Assembly: GCA_009733745.1 (NCBI GenBank)
Contig: WNWL01000006.1
Coordinates: forward strand, 124,001-188,000
DNA from: Oceanobacillus sp. HTM 045
GTDB taxonomy: Bacteria; Pseudomonadota; Alphaproteobacteria; Rhodobacterales; Rhodobacteraceae
Length of the DNA: 64,000 bases
Direction of reading: 5' to 3'
In this document: positions 21,203 through 29,013 of the stretch, piece by piece
How positions within the stretch are numbered: the first letter of the stretch is position 1
How the letters are laid out: every line of letters starts with the position of its first letter
Made by a program: the position numbers and the translations under genes
Notes under the pieces: model-generated
Databases searched by the model: none
Seen by the model: the letters and a program-made list of their open reading frames with translations, nothing else
Told to the model about the DNA's origin: nothing

Positions 21203-22531
21203 ATGAACCAGCACTATTCCGACCGCCGCAAGATCGACCCCACCCGCGTCCGCCCGGACGGCACGCCGGACGATGACGACCGCGCCGAGATCGGCCCGAC
21301 CCCGCTGGCCTACGCGGAATGGGCCGCGGCAGGGATCGAGGTGCCGAACCTCGACCTGATGCGCCGCCAGCGCCACGCGCGGCTGGTGAAGGGCATCAAC
21401 GACCGGGGCTATGGCGGCGCGCTGTTCTTCGACCCGCTGAACATCCGATACGCGACCGACAGCTCCAACATGCAGCTCTGGAACACCCACAACCCGTTCC
21501 GGGCCTGCTTCGTCGGGGCGGACGGCTACATGGTGATCTTCGAGTACAAGAAGGCCTACGGCTTCCTGTCGGACTTCAACCCGCTGGTGCGCGAGGTCCG
21601 GACCGGGGCGGCGCTGTTCTACTTCTCGCAGGGCGACCGGATCGAGGACGGCGCGCGGGACCTCGTGGCGCAGGTGGCCGAGCTGATCGACGCGCACGGC
21701 CCGAACCGGCGCATCGCCATCGACAAGATCATGGTCCCCGGCTACCGCGCCTTCGTCGAGGCGGGCTTCACCGTGGAGGAGGGCGAGGAACTTTCCGAGA
21801 AGGTCCGCTCGATCAAGGGATCGGAAGAGATCAAGGCGATGCGCTGCTGCATGCATGCCTGCGAGCAGTCGGTCGCGGCGATGGAGAAGGCCGCGCGCGA
21901 CAATGCCGGCGGCGGCATGACGGAGGACGACGTCTGGGCCGTGCTCCACGCCGAGAACATAAAGCGCGGCGGCGAGTGGATCGAGACGCGGCTGCTGAGC
22001 TCCGGCCCGCGCACCAACCCGTGGTTCCAGGAATGCGGGCCGCGGGTGCTCCGCGACAACGAGATCCTCGCCTTCGATACCGACCTGGTGGGCTGCTACG
22101 GCATGTGCTCCGACATCTCGCGCACCTGGTGGATCGGCGACGGCGAGCCGCCGGCGGAGATGAAGCGCCAGTACCGGATCGGGGTGGAGCACATCCAGAC
22201 CAACATGGCGATGCTGAAGCCCGGCGTCTCGTTCCGCGAGCTGACCTTCGGCGGGCACATGCTGGCGCCCGAGTTCGTCGAGAGCCGCTACGGCGCGAAG
22301 ATGCACGGCGTCGGGCTCTGCGACGAGTGGCCCCTGATCTGCTACCCCGAGGACTGGCAGGAAGGCGCGTTCGACTACGTGGTCGAGCCGGGCATGATGT
22401 TCTGCGTCGAGGTGGTGATCGCCCACAAGGGCGGCGACTTCTCGATCAAGCTGGAGGACCAGGTCCTGATCACCGAGGACGGGGTCGAGAACCTGACGAA
22501 GTACCCGTTCGAACACCGCCTCCTCGACTGA
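21203..22531 (+). CDS. dddP: DddP-type dimethylsulfoniopropionate lyase (paralogue 2, closest to characterised DddP)
   Basis: 442 residues. The N-terminus (RRKIDPTRVRPDGTPDDDDRAEIGPT) and the blocks SSNMQLWNTHNPFRA, GGEWIETRLLSSGPRTNPWF and HGVGLCDEWPL match my memory of Roseobacter DddP. Metal ligands are Asp292, Asp294, Asp304, His368, Glu403 and Glu418, with a catalytic Asp374, each three below the numbers I recall for Ruegeria lacuscaerulensis DddP (295, 297, 307, 371, 406, 421, 377). DddP is an M24-peptidase-fold protein repurposed to split DMSP into acrylate and dimethyl sulfide. It starts 96 bases after a hairpin and is followed by another hairpin before the oxygenase-like gene. No acrylate-handling gene (acuI, acuK, prpE) is visible nearby. 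Confidence 0.88.
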   Translation: MNQHYSDRRKIDPTRVRPDGTPDDDDRAEIGPTPLAYAEWAAAGIEVPNLDLMRRQRHARLVKGINDRGYGGALFFDPLNIRYATDSSNMQLWNTHNPFRACFVGADGYMVIFEYKKAYGFLSDFNPLVREVRTGAALFYFSQGDRIEDGARDLVAQVAELIDAHGPNRRIAIDKIMVPGYRAFVEAGFTVEEGEELSEKVRSIKGSEEIKAMRCCMHACEQSVAAMEKAARDNAGGGMTEDDVWAVLHAENIKRGGEWIETRLLSSGPRTNPWFQECGPRVLRDNEILAFDTDLVGCYGMCSDISRTWWIGDGEPPAEMKRQYRIGVEHIQTNMAMLKPGVSFRELTFGGHMLAPEFVESRYGAKMHGVGLCDEWPLICYPEDWQEGAFDYVVEPGMMFCVEVVIAHKGGDFSIKLEDQVLITEDGVENLTKYPFEHRLLD

Positions 22532-22548
22532 TCTTGCCCGCGCCGCGC

Positions 22549-22572
22549 GCCCGGGCCAATCTCGGCCCGGGC
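22549..22572 (+). terminator. Hairpin between dddP and the oxygenase-like gene
   Basis: GCCCGGGCC / GGCCCGGGC, 9-bp perfect stem with an AATCTC loop, 17 bases past the dddP stop and 20 before the next ATG. It has no T-run. It could reduce read-through into the next gene, whose start lies close behind it. Confidence 0.5.
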
Positions 22573-22592
22573 AATCACGGGAGCGGCGCGGC

Positions 22593-23222
22593 ATGACACA
22601 GGACGGACCCCGGTTCACCCGGCTCTGGCCGACGCTGTTCATGCGGCACCGCCTGCCGGGGGCGGAGCGGGCGAACCCGCTGCTGGCGGAGCTGATCCTC
22701 GGGCTGGACGCCGAGCGGTCGGACATGACCGCCGACTACCTCTCCGGCAACTTCCTCGCCCACAGGCACCCGGCGGTGGACTGGCTGAAGAAGTGCTTCG
22801 ACCGTGCGGTGGTCGACTACGCGACCGAGCAGGGGATCGACTACGAGATGGACTGGCACACCCAGTGCTGGCCCAACGTCAACCGCTTCGGCGACTATCA
22901 CAACCTGCACAACCACCCGCACAGCTGGCTGTCGGGCACCTACTACGTCCAGGTGCCGCCGCAGGATCGGCCGGAGGGCGCGCGGTCGGACCTCGACCCG
23001 AACGCGATCTCCTTCTACGACCCGCGCCCGCAGGCGAATATGCTGGCGGTGAAGGGCGACGGGCAGGTCGACCCCGAGCACCGCATCCTGCCGGCGGCGG
23101 GTGAGGTGTTCCTCTGGCCGGCCTTCCTGCACCACCTCGTCCACCCGAACCTGAGCCGGGAGCCACGGATCTCGATCTCGTTCAACGTGGTGCTGCGGTG
23201 GAAGGACGCCTACCTGCCTTGA
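22593..23222 (+). CDS. Putative 2OG-Fe(II) oxygenase-like protein (TIGR02466-type)
   Basis: 209 residues. The double-stranded beta-helix signature is visible: NRFGDYHNLHNHPHSWLSGTYYVQVP carries the first His/acid-type ligands, FLWPAFLHHLVHPNLS carries the distal His, and REPRISISFNVVL carries the Arg that binds 2-oxoglutarate. This matches the small oxygenase-like family TIGR02466, whose substrates are unknown. The gene starts 61 bases after dddP on the same strand, across a hairpin. It ends before a copy of the dispersed repeat, with the leftward LysR gene converging on it. Confidence 0.82.
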   Translation: MTQDGPRFTRLWPTLFMRHRLPGAERANPLLAELILGLDAERSDMTADYLSGNFLAHRHPAVDWLKKCFDRAVVDYATEQGIDYEMDWHTQCWPNVNRFGDYHNLHNHPHSWLSGTYYVQVPPQDRPEGARSDLDPNAISFYDPRPQANMLAVKGDGQVDPEHRILPAAGEVFLWPAFLHHLVHPNLSREPRISISFNVVLRWKDAYLP

Positions 23223-23232
23223 CTTCGGAGGC

Positions 23233-23250
23233 GGTTGCAAGGTTGCAACC
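23233..23250. repeat. Short palindrome after the oxygenase-like gene
   Basis: GGTTGCAAGGTTGCAACC, 8-bp arms with a two-base centre, 11 bases past the stop codon and followed by an AT-rich tract (23265-23288). It is probably a 3' structure. It resembles the TTGCAGCGTTGCAA palindrome inside the nearby repeat element. Confidence 0.5.
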
Positions 23251-23325
23251 CGCGCAAGGCACTGATTTAAAATGATAAAAGTGTTAACGGTGTTGTTTGG
23301 GCCGTTCGTTGCACGTTCCGCCGAA

Positions 23326-23371
23326 GCACGCGCGACCAGCCCGGGCCACGTCCGGCCCTCCCCGGGGCCGG
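23326..23371 (-). repeat. Partial copy of the dispersed inverted-repeat element
   Basis: It matches only the end and flank of the element: GCACGCGCGACCAGC, then CCACGTCCGGCCCT, then CCCCGGGGCCGG. Beyond it the similarity fades. It is in the same orientation as the full copy at 23503-23635, so it is probably the remains of a tandem copy. Confidence 0.75.
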
Positions 23372-23502
23372 TCGCGTTCCTCTGCACTCAACTCCGCTGA
23401 TGGACCGGGACGTGGTCCAGCAACGAGTCACTGTCGCGCTTGCAGCCGCCGCAACGGACCCCTTGAATCACCCCGACCAGCCACGGCACGCGCGGCCAGC
23501 GC

Positions 23503-23635
23503 GGGCCACGCACGGCCCTCCCCCGGGCCAGGCGTTTTGCAACGCTGCAAGGGGATCGGAAATCAGGAGGGGGTGCGGACATAAACCAAGCAATCCCGAA
23601 ACAGCACCACGCCCGTCCAGGGCCGTGCGTGGCCC
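23503..23635 (-). repeat. Full copy of the dispersed inverted-repeat element (inverted relative to the 10.6-11.1 kb array)
   Basis: Ends are GGGCCACGCACGGCCCT and AGGGCCGTGCGTGGCCC, a perfect 17-bp inverted repeat. Compared with CACGTCCGGCCCT/AGGGCCGGACGTG at 11018-11142, two positions have changed on both arms so that pairing is kept. The interior holds the TTGCAACGCTGCAA-like palindrome and ACATAAACCAAGCA, the reverse complement of the conserved TTGGTTTAT tract. It lies between convergent genes. Confidence 0.88.
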
Positions 23636-23661
23636 TCGGCACTTACCCCGGATGGCCGCCG

Positions 23662-24555
23662 CTACCGCACCCGCGCCCTCAAGAAATCCACCAGCCGCCT
23701 GATGTCCTCCCGCCCCATCTTCCGGTGCGGCATCACGGCGACGTAGGGGTGACCGAGCTGCAGGTCGGGGCCGAAGGGCACCACGAGCCGGCCCGCGGCG
23801 ATGTCGGCGGATACCAGCATCCGGTGGCCGAGCGCCAGCCCCATGCCCGCCGCGGCCATGTCGGTGGCGACGCTCGACATCATCGCCCGGTGGCCGGGCC
23901 GCCGCCCGGAAGGCGGCTCAAGCCCGAGGAGGCCGAACCATTCCGCCCAGGTCGGGTGGTTGACCCAGCTCGGCCCCCAGGAGGTGTGGATCAGGTCCTC
24001 CTCCGCCAGCGTCTCCGGCGCGAGGCCGGGGCGGGCGGCGAGGAAGCCGGGCGCGCAGACCGGCACGGCGCTGTCCTGCACCAGCACCTCGGTCGCGAGG
24101 TCGGGATAGCCGCCGGTGCCGTAGGAGATGCGCAGGTCGATATCGGCGCGAGCGAAGGCCACGGGGTCGTCTTCCACCCGCAGGTCCAGCCGCGCGTCGG
24201 GCAGCGCGTCGGCCAGCGCCGCCCAGTGCGGGCGCAGCCAGCCCGCCGCGAGCGAGGCGGGGAGCGAGAGCACGATCCGCCGCGGCGCCCTGCCCTCCAC
24301 CAGCCGCGCGGCCAGCGCGTCGAGCCGGCCCATCGCCTCGGCGATCTCCGGGTAGAGCGCCTCGCCCGCGTCGGTCAGCACCACGCGGTTGTTGAGCCGG
24401 CGGAAGAGCTGGCGACCGAACCAGCCCTCGAGCTTGCGAACCTGCTGGCTGACGGCGGCGGGGCTGACGCCAAGCTCCTCCGCCGCGGATTTCAGCCCGG
24501 AATGGCGCGCGGCGGCCTCGAAGGCGCGGACGGCGTTGAGCGGCGGCATCGGCAT
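23662..24555 (-). CDS. LysR-family transcriptional regulator (GcvA-like)
   Basis: 297 residues from the ATG at 24555 (MPMPPLNAVRAFEAAARHSG); longer in-frame starts would extend back into the divergent oxygenase gene. The winged helix-turn-helix is residues 8-65 (SAAEELGVSPAAVSQQVRKLEGWFGRQLF). The effector domain follows, with LRISYGTGGYPDL and the C-terminal GMGLALGHRML. It is read divergently from the oxygenase/M24 pair at 24674-26751, which it probably controls from the 118-base shared promoter region. The inducer is unknown. Confidence 0.92.
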   Translation of the reverse strand: MPMPPLNAVRAFEAAARHSGLKSAAEELGVSPAAVSQQVRKLEGWFGRQLFRRLNNRVVLTDAGEALYPEIAEAMGRLDALAARLVEGRAPRRIVLSLPASLAAGWLRPHWAALADALPDARLDLRVEDDPVAFARADIDLRISYGTGGYPDLATEVLVQDSAVPVCAPGFLAARPGLAPETLAEEDLIHTSWGPSWVNHPTWAEWFGLLGLEPPSGRRPGHRAMMSSVATDMAAAGMGLALGHRMLVSADIAAGRLVVPFGPDLQLGHPYVAVMPHRKMGREDIRRLVDFLRARVR

Positions 24556-24594
24556 GGGCGGTCCTGCGATAGCTTTTCTAGGTGAGCATGACAA

Positions 24595-24613
24595 TTTCTG
24601 CCGTTGCGGGAAA
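24595..24613. promoter_or_regulatory. Candidate operator in the LysR/oxygenase divergent promoter
   Basis: TTTC-N11-GAAA dyad centred between the two divergent genes, inside an AT-richer patch. LysR proteins bind interrupted dyads of this general kind, although this is not an exact T-N11-A box. Low certainty. Confidence 0.35.
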
Positions 24614-24673
24614 GATAATCTCGCCCGATCCTGACCCGACCCAGACCGGACCAACAGCACGCCGGAGACGCCC

Positions 24674-25483
24674 ATGCCCGCCATCGACATTGCCGAGGTG
24701 CTCGACCTCGACCGCTACCCGCTGCACGCGCCGGGCGCGGAGGCCCATGCCGCGCTGGTCGCCCGCTGCAAGGCCGACCTGGAGCGCGAGGGCATGTTCA
24801 ACCTCGTCGGCCTGGTTATGCCCGATGCGCTGGAGATGGCGGTCGGCGAGGTGCGGCCGCATTTCGCGGACGCCTTCTTCCACAACCGGCGCCACAACAT
24901 CTATTTCCGCAAGGCGGCCGACCTCGCGGCGGACCTGCCCAGCGGCCACCCGGCGCTGACCGAGTTCGACACCCGCAACCACACCGTCTGCGCCGACCGG
25001 ATCGCCGGCGGGGTGATCGACGCGGTCTATTCCTGGGCGCCGTTCCGGGCCTTCCTCGCCGAGGTTATGGAGAAGCCGGAACTGCACCTGATGGCCGACC
25101 CGCTCGCCCGGCTGAACGTGATGAGCTACACCGACGGCGAGGCGCTGAACTGGCATTTCGACCGCTCCGAGTTCACCACCACGCTGCTGCTGCAGGCGCC
25201 CGAGGCGGGCGGCGACTTCGAGTACCGCACCGGCCTGCGCACGGAGGACGACCCGAACTACGACGGCGTGGCACGGCTGGTGCGCGGCGAGGACCCGGGG
25301 GTGAAGCTCCTGAAGCTCGCGCCCGGCACGCTGAACGTCTTCCGCGGCAAGAACACCGCCCACCGGGTGACGCCGGTGAAGGGCGCGCGGGAGCGGATCA
25401 TCGCGGTCTTCTCCTACTACGAGCGCCCCGGCGTGATGTTCTCGGAGGAAGAGCGGGTCGGCTTCTACGGGCGGGCGGCATGA
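24674..25483 (+). CDS. 2OG-Fe(II) oxygenase (ArpA-like)
   Basis: 269 residues. The metal motif His-x-Asp is in LNWHFDRSEFTTTLLLQ. The distal His is in GKNTAHRVTPV and the 2-oxoglutarate Arg is in RERIIAVFSYY. The order and spacing fit a non-heme iron, 2-oxoglutarate-dependent hydroxylase of the HalD/ArpA type. Its stop overlaps the next gene's ATG (ATGA), so oxygenase and M24 protein are made together, and a LysR gene is divergent. That suggests a two-step route in which a hydroxylated product is cleaved by the M24 partner. The substrate is unknown. Confidence 0.87.
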   Translation: MPAIDIAEVLDLDRYPLHAPGAEAHAALVARCKADLEREGMFNLVGLVMPDALEMAVGEVRPHFADAFFHNRRHNIYFRKAADLAADLPSGHPALTEFDTRNHTVCADRIAGGVIDAVYSWAPFRAFLAEVMEKPELHLMADPLARLNVMSYTDGEALNWHFDRSEFTTTLLLQAPEAGGDFEYRTGLRTEDDPNYDGVARLVRGEDPGVKLLKLAPGTLNVFRGKNTAHRVTPVKGARERIIAVFSYYERPGVMFSEEERVGFYGRAA

Positions 25484-26751
25484 ACGCGCCGGAGAACGTC
25501 GCGGCCGCCTTCAAGGACGAACGCAAGCGAACCTACCTGAACGCCGAGGGGGCGGACCGGCCGCTGAAGTCGCCGGTCCCCCACGAGGTGCTGGAGTGGG
25601 CGCGGGCCTACCGGCTCGGGCGGCTGCGGGCGGAACTGGCGCGGCACGACTGCGCGGCGGCGCTGCTCTACGACCCGATCAACATCCGCTATGCCTTCGA
25701 CTGCTCCAACATGCAGGTCTGGACCCTGCACGACCCGATCCGCTACGCGCTGGTCTTCGCCGACGGGCCGGGGATCATGTTCGAGTTCAAGGGCTGCCGC
25801 CATCTCGACGCGGGCCTGCCCGGCATCGACGAGCTGCGCGACGCGGTCGCCTGGATCTTCATGGCGGTCGGCGACAAGGTGGAGTCGCGGGTCGGCCCGT
25901 GGGCCGACGAGATCGCCAGCCTCGTGCGCCAGCATGGCGGAGGAAACACGCGCATCGCCTGCGACCGGCTGGAGATCCCCGGCGTTCAGGCGCTGACGGA
26001 GCGCGGGCTGACCTGCGTCGAGGGCGGGCAGGTCTGCGAACTGGCGCGCTCGATCAAGTCGCCGGACGAGATCACCCTGATGCGCTGGACCATCCGCGTC
26101 TGCGAGGCGGGGATGGCGCGGATCTACGAGCACTCGGTGCCCGGCGTCACGGAGCGGGAGCTCTGGGGCCATCTCCATTTCGAGAACGCCCGCTCGGGCG
26201 GCGACTGGCTGGAGACCAAGCTCCTGACCTGCGGGCCGAACACGAACCCCTGGTACACGGAATGCTCGGACCGGGAATGCCGGGCGGGGGAGATGATCTC
26301 CTTCGACACAGACATGATCGGCCCCTACGGCTACTGCGCCGACCTGTCGCGAAGCTGGACCTGCGGCTACACGCCGATGACACCGCAGCAGCGCACGCTC
26401 TATGCCGCGGCGCGCGACCAGATCGACCACAACCTCGCCCTCCTCGCGCCGGGGCTCGACTTCGCCGAGTTCAACGCGAAGTCCTGGCGCATCCCGGAGA
26501 AATACGTCGACGGGCGCTACTCGCTGGCGGTGCACGGGGTCGGCATGGCCGACGAATGGCCGGTGGTGCCGCTCCATGTCGATTTCTCGCCCGAGACGGC
26601 CATGTCCGGGCGGTTCGAGCCCGGCATGGTGGTCTGCGTCGAGAGCCTGATCTCGGAGAAGGGCTCGGAATCGGTCAAGCTGGAGACGCAGGTGCTGATC
26701 ACCGAAACCGGCGCGGAGCGGCTCGACAGCTTCCCCTGGGAGGAGGTCTGA
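25480..26751 (+). CDS. M24-fold protein, distant DddP homologue (paralogue 3)
   Basis: 423 residues. It shares the layout of the two DddP proteins: DPINIRYAFDCSNMQVWTLHDP, SGGDWLETKLLTCGPNTNPWY, and ligands Asp276, Asp278, Asp288, His352, Glu388 and Glu402, with Asp358 at the place of the DddP catalytic Asp (HGVGMADEWP). It lacks the DddP N-terminal arm (RKIDPTRV...) and is shorter by 19 residues. The substrate pocket has probably changed. M24 relatives include Xaa-Pro aminopeptidases, creatinase and ectoine hydrolase (DoeA), so C-N or C-S bond cleavage of a small zwitterion is possible. It is translationally coupled to the 2OG oxygenase. Confidence 0.85.
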   Translation: MNAPENVAAAFKDERKRTYLNAEGADRPLKSPVPHEVLEWARAYRLGRLRAELARHDCAAALLYDPINIRYAFDCSNMQVWTLHDPIRYALVFADGPGIMFEFKGCRHLDAGLPGIDELRDAVAWIFMAVGDKVESRVGPWADEIASLVRQHGGGNTRIACDRLEIPGVQALTERGLTCVEGGQVCELARSIKSPDEITLMRWTIRVCEAGMARIYEHSVPGVTERELWGHLHFENARSGGDWLETKLLTCGPNTNPWYTECSDRECRAGEMISFDTDMIGPYGYCADLSRSWTCGYTPMTPQQRTLYAAARDQIDHNLALLAPGLDFAEFNAKSWRIPEKYVDGRYSLAVHGVGMADEWPVVPLHVDFSPETAMSGRFEPGMVVCVESLISEKGSESVKLETQVLITETGAERLDSFPWEEV

Positions 26752-26766
26752 CCGCGTCGGGGGCGC

Positions 26767-26973
26767 TCAGAAGAGCGCCCCGTCGATCGGCATGAGGAAC
26801 GGCAGGGCCGCATCGAGATCGCCCGCATCGGGCGCATCGACATGCACCGGGCGCTGCCCCGCGTGAGGGTCGCCAAGCGTGGCGACCTGCACCCGGACGG
26901 CGCCGAGCGGGACCGGCGGCTTGCCGGGAAGCTCGACGACGAAGGTGGACGGGTCGAAATCCGCATTCTTCAT
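26767..26973 (-). CDS. Small hypothetical protein next to the Hcp-like gene
   Basis: 68 residues, MKNADFDPSTFVVELPGKPP...LPFLMPIDGALF, from the ATG at 26973 with the ribosome site GGGAGACAGAGCC. It is acidic, with no signal peptide or membrane segment and no family I recognise. It lies 43 bases after the Hcp-like gene on the same strand, almost certainly in the same transcript, so it may be a partner or adaptor of that protein. It converges with the M24 gene, 15 bases from its stop. Confidence 0.65.
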   Translation of the reverse strand: MKNADFDPSTFVVELPGKPPVPLGAVRVQVATLGDPHAGQRPVHVDAPDAGDLDAALPFLMPIDGALF

Positions 26974-27016
26974 GGCTCTGTCTCCCGTTCGAGGTCCTGC
27001 ACCCGGTGCAGGACGA

Positions 27017-27367
27017 TCAGAAGTTCTCGGCGGTGATGATGTTGCCGTCGATGAAAACGTCGTCGGTGGCAGTCGTCGGGTCGCCGATGCCAGCGTCATC
27101 ACGGGCGTCAAGCGGCTCGTAGGTCCACTCCACCTCGATATAGTTCAGGGAAAGCTCCTCTGACGGGTAGAAGGTGCCGGTGGCACAGGCCTCCTGCAGC
27201 TTGGGCGTCGACGCCGCCGGCTCCGCGCCGGTCTCGAACACCAGCGTGTCGGCGGTGGCCGCCGGGCCGAAATCGGACCCGTCGCCGTTGTTGACGATCA
27301 GCAGGTCCTCGCCGTCATGCGCCCGGCTTTCGCCCTCGACACCGTCCAGCTTGAGAAAAACAGGCAT
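27017..27367 (-). CDS. Shortened Hcp-like (type VI tube protein family) protein
   Basis: 116 residues from the ATG at 27367 (ribosome site GGAGA). The start MPVFLKLDGVEGES is the Hcp opening (compare FIKIGDVKGES in Pseudomonas Hcp1). DTLVFETGAEPAASTPKLQE matches the DLSFTKYIDKSTPNLM stretch, ACATGTFYP matches ACSSGKHYP, and EELSLNYIEVEWTYEP matches the C-terminal strand. Between FYP and SEELSLN about 40 residues of normal Hcp (two strands) are missing, and an acidic tail is added. It is therefore either a specialised small relative or a decayed copy, although the frame is intact. No other type VI gene is adjacent; a TssC homologue lies 7 kb away. Confidence 0.75.
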   Translation of the reverse strand: MPVFLKLDGVEGESRAHDGEDLLIVNNGDGSDFGPAATADTLVFETGAEPAASTPKLQEACATGTFYPSEELSLNYIEVEWTYEPLDARDDAGIGDPTTATDDVFIDGNIITAENF

Positions 27368-27513
27368 TTCAATCTCCATTTCATTGTATCCCGGGCGCAT
27401 CGCACCGACGCATCGTACCGACGCGCCACCGTCCGTCGCGTGGGCTCCCATTCCGGTTCAAAGAAAGTTGCGGCCACTTCCGTCCGGCCCACTTCCGGGC
27501 TATCGGATGGGCC

Positions 27514-28827
27514 ATGAAAGGCCCGCTGCATCCCTCCGCCTACGACACCGCCACGCACCAGCAGAGCTGGTGGGAGGCGTCCGCCGGCCCCGCCCCGGCC
27601 CGCGCGCCGCTGGACCGTGACCTCACCGCTGATGTCGCCGTGATCGGCGGCGGCTATTGCGGCCTCTGGGCGGCGGCGACGCTGGCGGCGCGCGGCGCCA
27701 CGGTGGCGGTGCTGGAGGCGGGAGAGATCGGCTGGGGCTCGTCGGGGCGCAACGGCGGCATCGTCGGCTTCGGCGGCGACAAGCTCTCGCCCGGGAAGAT
27801 GGTAAGGCGCCACGGCGCGGAGGAAGTGCGGCGCTACCACGCTGAGATGGTCCGCGGGGTGCATTTCCTGAAGGCGTTCTGCCACGCGCACGGCCTCTCC
27901 GACTGGGTGCAGGACGGGGGCGAACTGGTGCTGGCCCACTCGGCCAGGGCCGCGAAGGCGCTGGCGGCGGAGGACTGGCCGGATGGCATGGAGGTGACCC
28001 CGGTCGCGCCCTCGGGCCGCGATGACATCGCGCAGCATGGCGGGGTGCGCTGGGGCGACCCGTTCGGCATCCACCCGCTGCGCCTCGTGCGCGCGATCGC
28101 GGACCATGCCGAGGCGGAGGGCGCGAAGGTCTTCCCCCGTTCCGAGGTGATCGGCTGGGACCGCGCGCAGGGCCGCCACCTGCTGACCACCGCGGGCGGA
28201 ACGGTGAACGCGGCCAAGGTGCTCGCCGCCACCAACGCCTTCGCGCCCGAGGGGCTGCACGACGTGACCACGGGGCGCGCGGTGCCGGTGATCTCGAATA
28301 TCGGCGTCACCCGCCCGCTGACGGAGGAGGAGCGCGCCCGCCACCCCTGGCTCGGGCCGGACATGACCGGCTCCGACACCGCGCACCTGCTGGTCTATTT
28401 CCGCCTGCTGCCCGACGGGCGGTTCCTGTTCGGGATGCGGGGCGACAGTTTCCAGAGCCCCGGCGGTGAGGCGCGGATGCGCAAGGCGCTGCGCGAGCGG
28501 CTCGACCGCGCCTTCCCCGGCTGGAAGGACGCGGAGATCACCCATTTCTGGCGCGGCCCGGTCTGCATGACGGCGAGCTTCACCCCCTCGGTCGGCGTGC
28601 TGCCGCAGGACGGCACCGTGGCCCACGCCTTCGGCTGGCACGGCTCGGGCATCAATCTCGGCGGGCTGGCCGGGCGGATGATCGGCAACGTGCTGGCGGG
28701 TGACCCGGTCGAGACGATCCCCGCGCCGATGCGGGGCCTCGCGCCGCGCCTGCCCTTCCCGTGGCTCCGGCCGCGCTATGTCGGGATGATGCGCGGCGTC
28801 TACGCGGTGATGGACCGGCTCTCGTGA
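27514..28827 (+). CDS. FAD-dependent amine/amino-acid oxidase (DAO family, PuuB-like)
   Basis: 437 residues. The dinucleotide-binding motif is VIGGGYCGLWAAATLAARG near residue 42, then VLEAGEIGWGSSGRNGGIVG, the flavin-contact pattern of gamma-glutamylputrescine oxidase-like DAO proteins. The C-terminal block HAFGWHGSGINLGGLAGRMIGN is also typical. Family members oxidise amines or N-methyl amino acids, giving hydrogen peroxide or passing electrons on. A link to the PotABCD-like importer is tempting, but the genes are 14 kb apart. It is monocistronic, divergent from the Hcp-like gene. Confidence 0.9.
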   Translation: MKGPLHPSAYDTATHQQSWWEASAGPAPARAPLDRDLTADVAVIGGGYCGLWAAATLAARGATVAVLEAGEIGWGSSGRNGGIVGFGGDKLSPGKMVRRHGAEEVRRYHAEMVRGVHFLKAFCHAHGLSDWVQDGGELVLAHSARAAKALAAEDWPDGMEVTPVAPSGRDDIAQHGGVRWGDPFGIHPLRLVRAIADHAEAEGAKVFPRSEVIGWDRAQGRHLLTTAGGTVNAAKVLAATNAFAPEGLHDVTTGRAVPVISNIGVTRPLTEEERARHPWLGPDMTGSDTAHLLVYFRLLPDGRFLFGMRGDSFQSPGGEARMRKALRERLDRAFPGWKDAEITHFWRGPVCMTASFTPSVGVLPQDGTVAHAFGWHGSGINLGGLAGRMIGNVLAGDPVETIPAPMRGLAPRLPFPWLRPRYVGMMRGVYAVMDRLS

Positions 28828-28966
28828 GTTCACGGGCGCATGAGGCGCGGTTGCGGCGCCCCGTGCGCGGCCCCAGATCGGGCTCCCGGCGGGGCGGGAG
28901 GTTCGCGCGCGCCGGGCTCGCGCACCGCGTTAACAGTTTTATTCAGCGATTCCAGCAGGTTGCGGC

Positions 28967-28984
28967 CTGCGCAAGCTTGCGCAG
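28967..28984. promoter_or_regulatory. 18-bp perfect palindrome upstream of the hydrolase-OsmC gene
   Basis: CTGCGCAAGCTTGCGCAG ends 29 bases before the ATG, just downstream of an AT-rich stretch (TTAACAGTTTTATTCAGCG) that could hold the promoter. Its position and perfect symmetry suggest an operator, for example for a MarR/OhrR- or ArsR-type repressor. The regulator is not identified. Confidence 0.5.
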
Positions 28985-29013
28985 CCCATCCTCGTGACAG
29001 ACGGGAGCAGATC

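Noticed and set aside
23503-23635. Repeat element considered as an insertion sequence remnant or tRNA-linked attachment site
   Set aside because: There is no transposase fragment, no tRNA gene and no obvious target duplication in the window; a MITE-like origin is left open in the findings.
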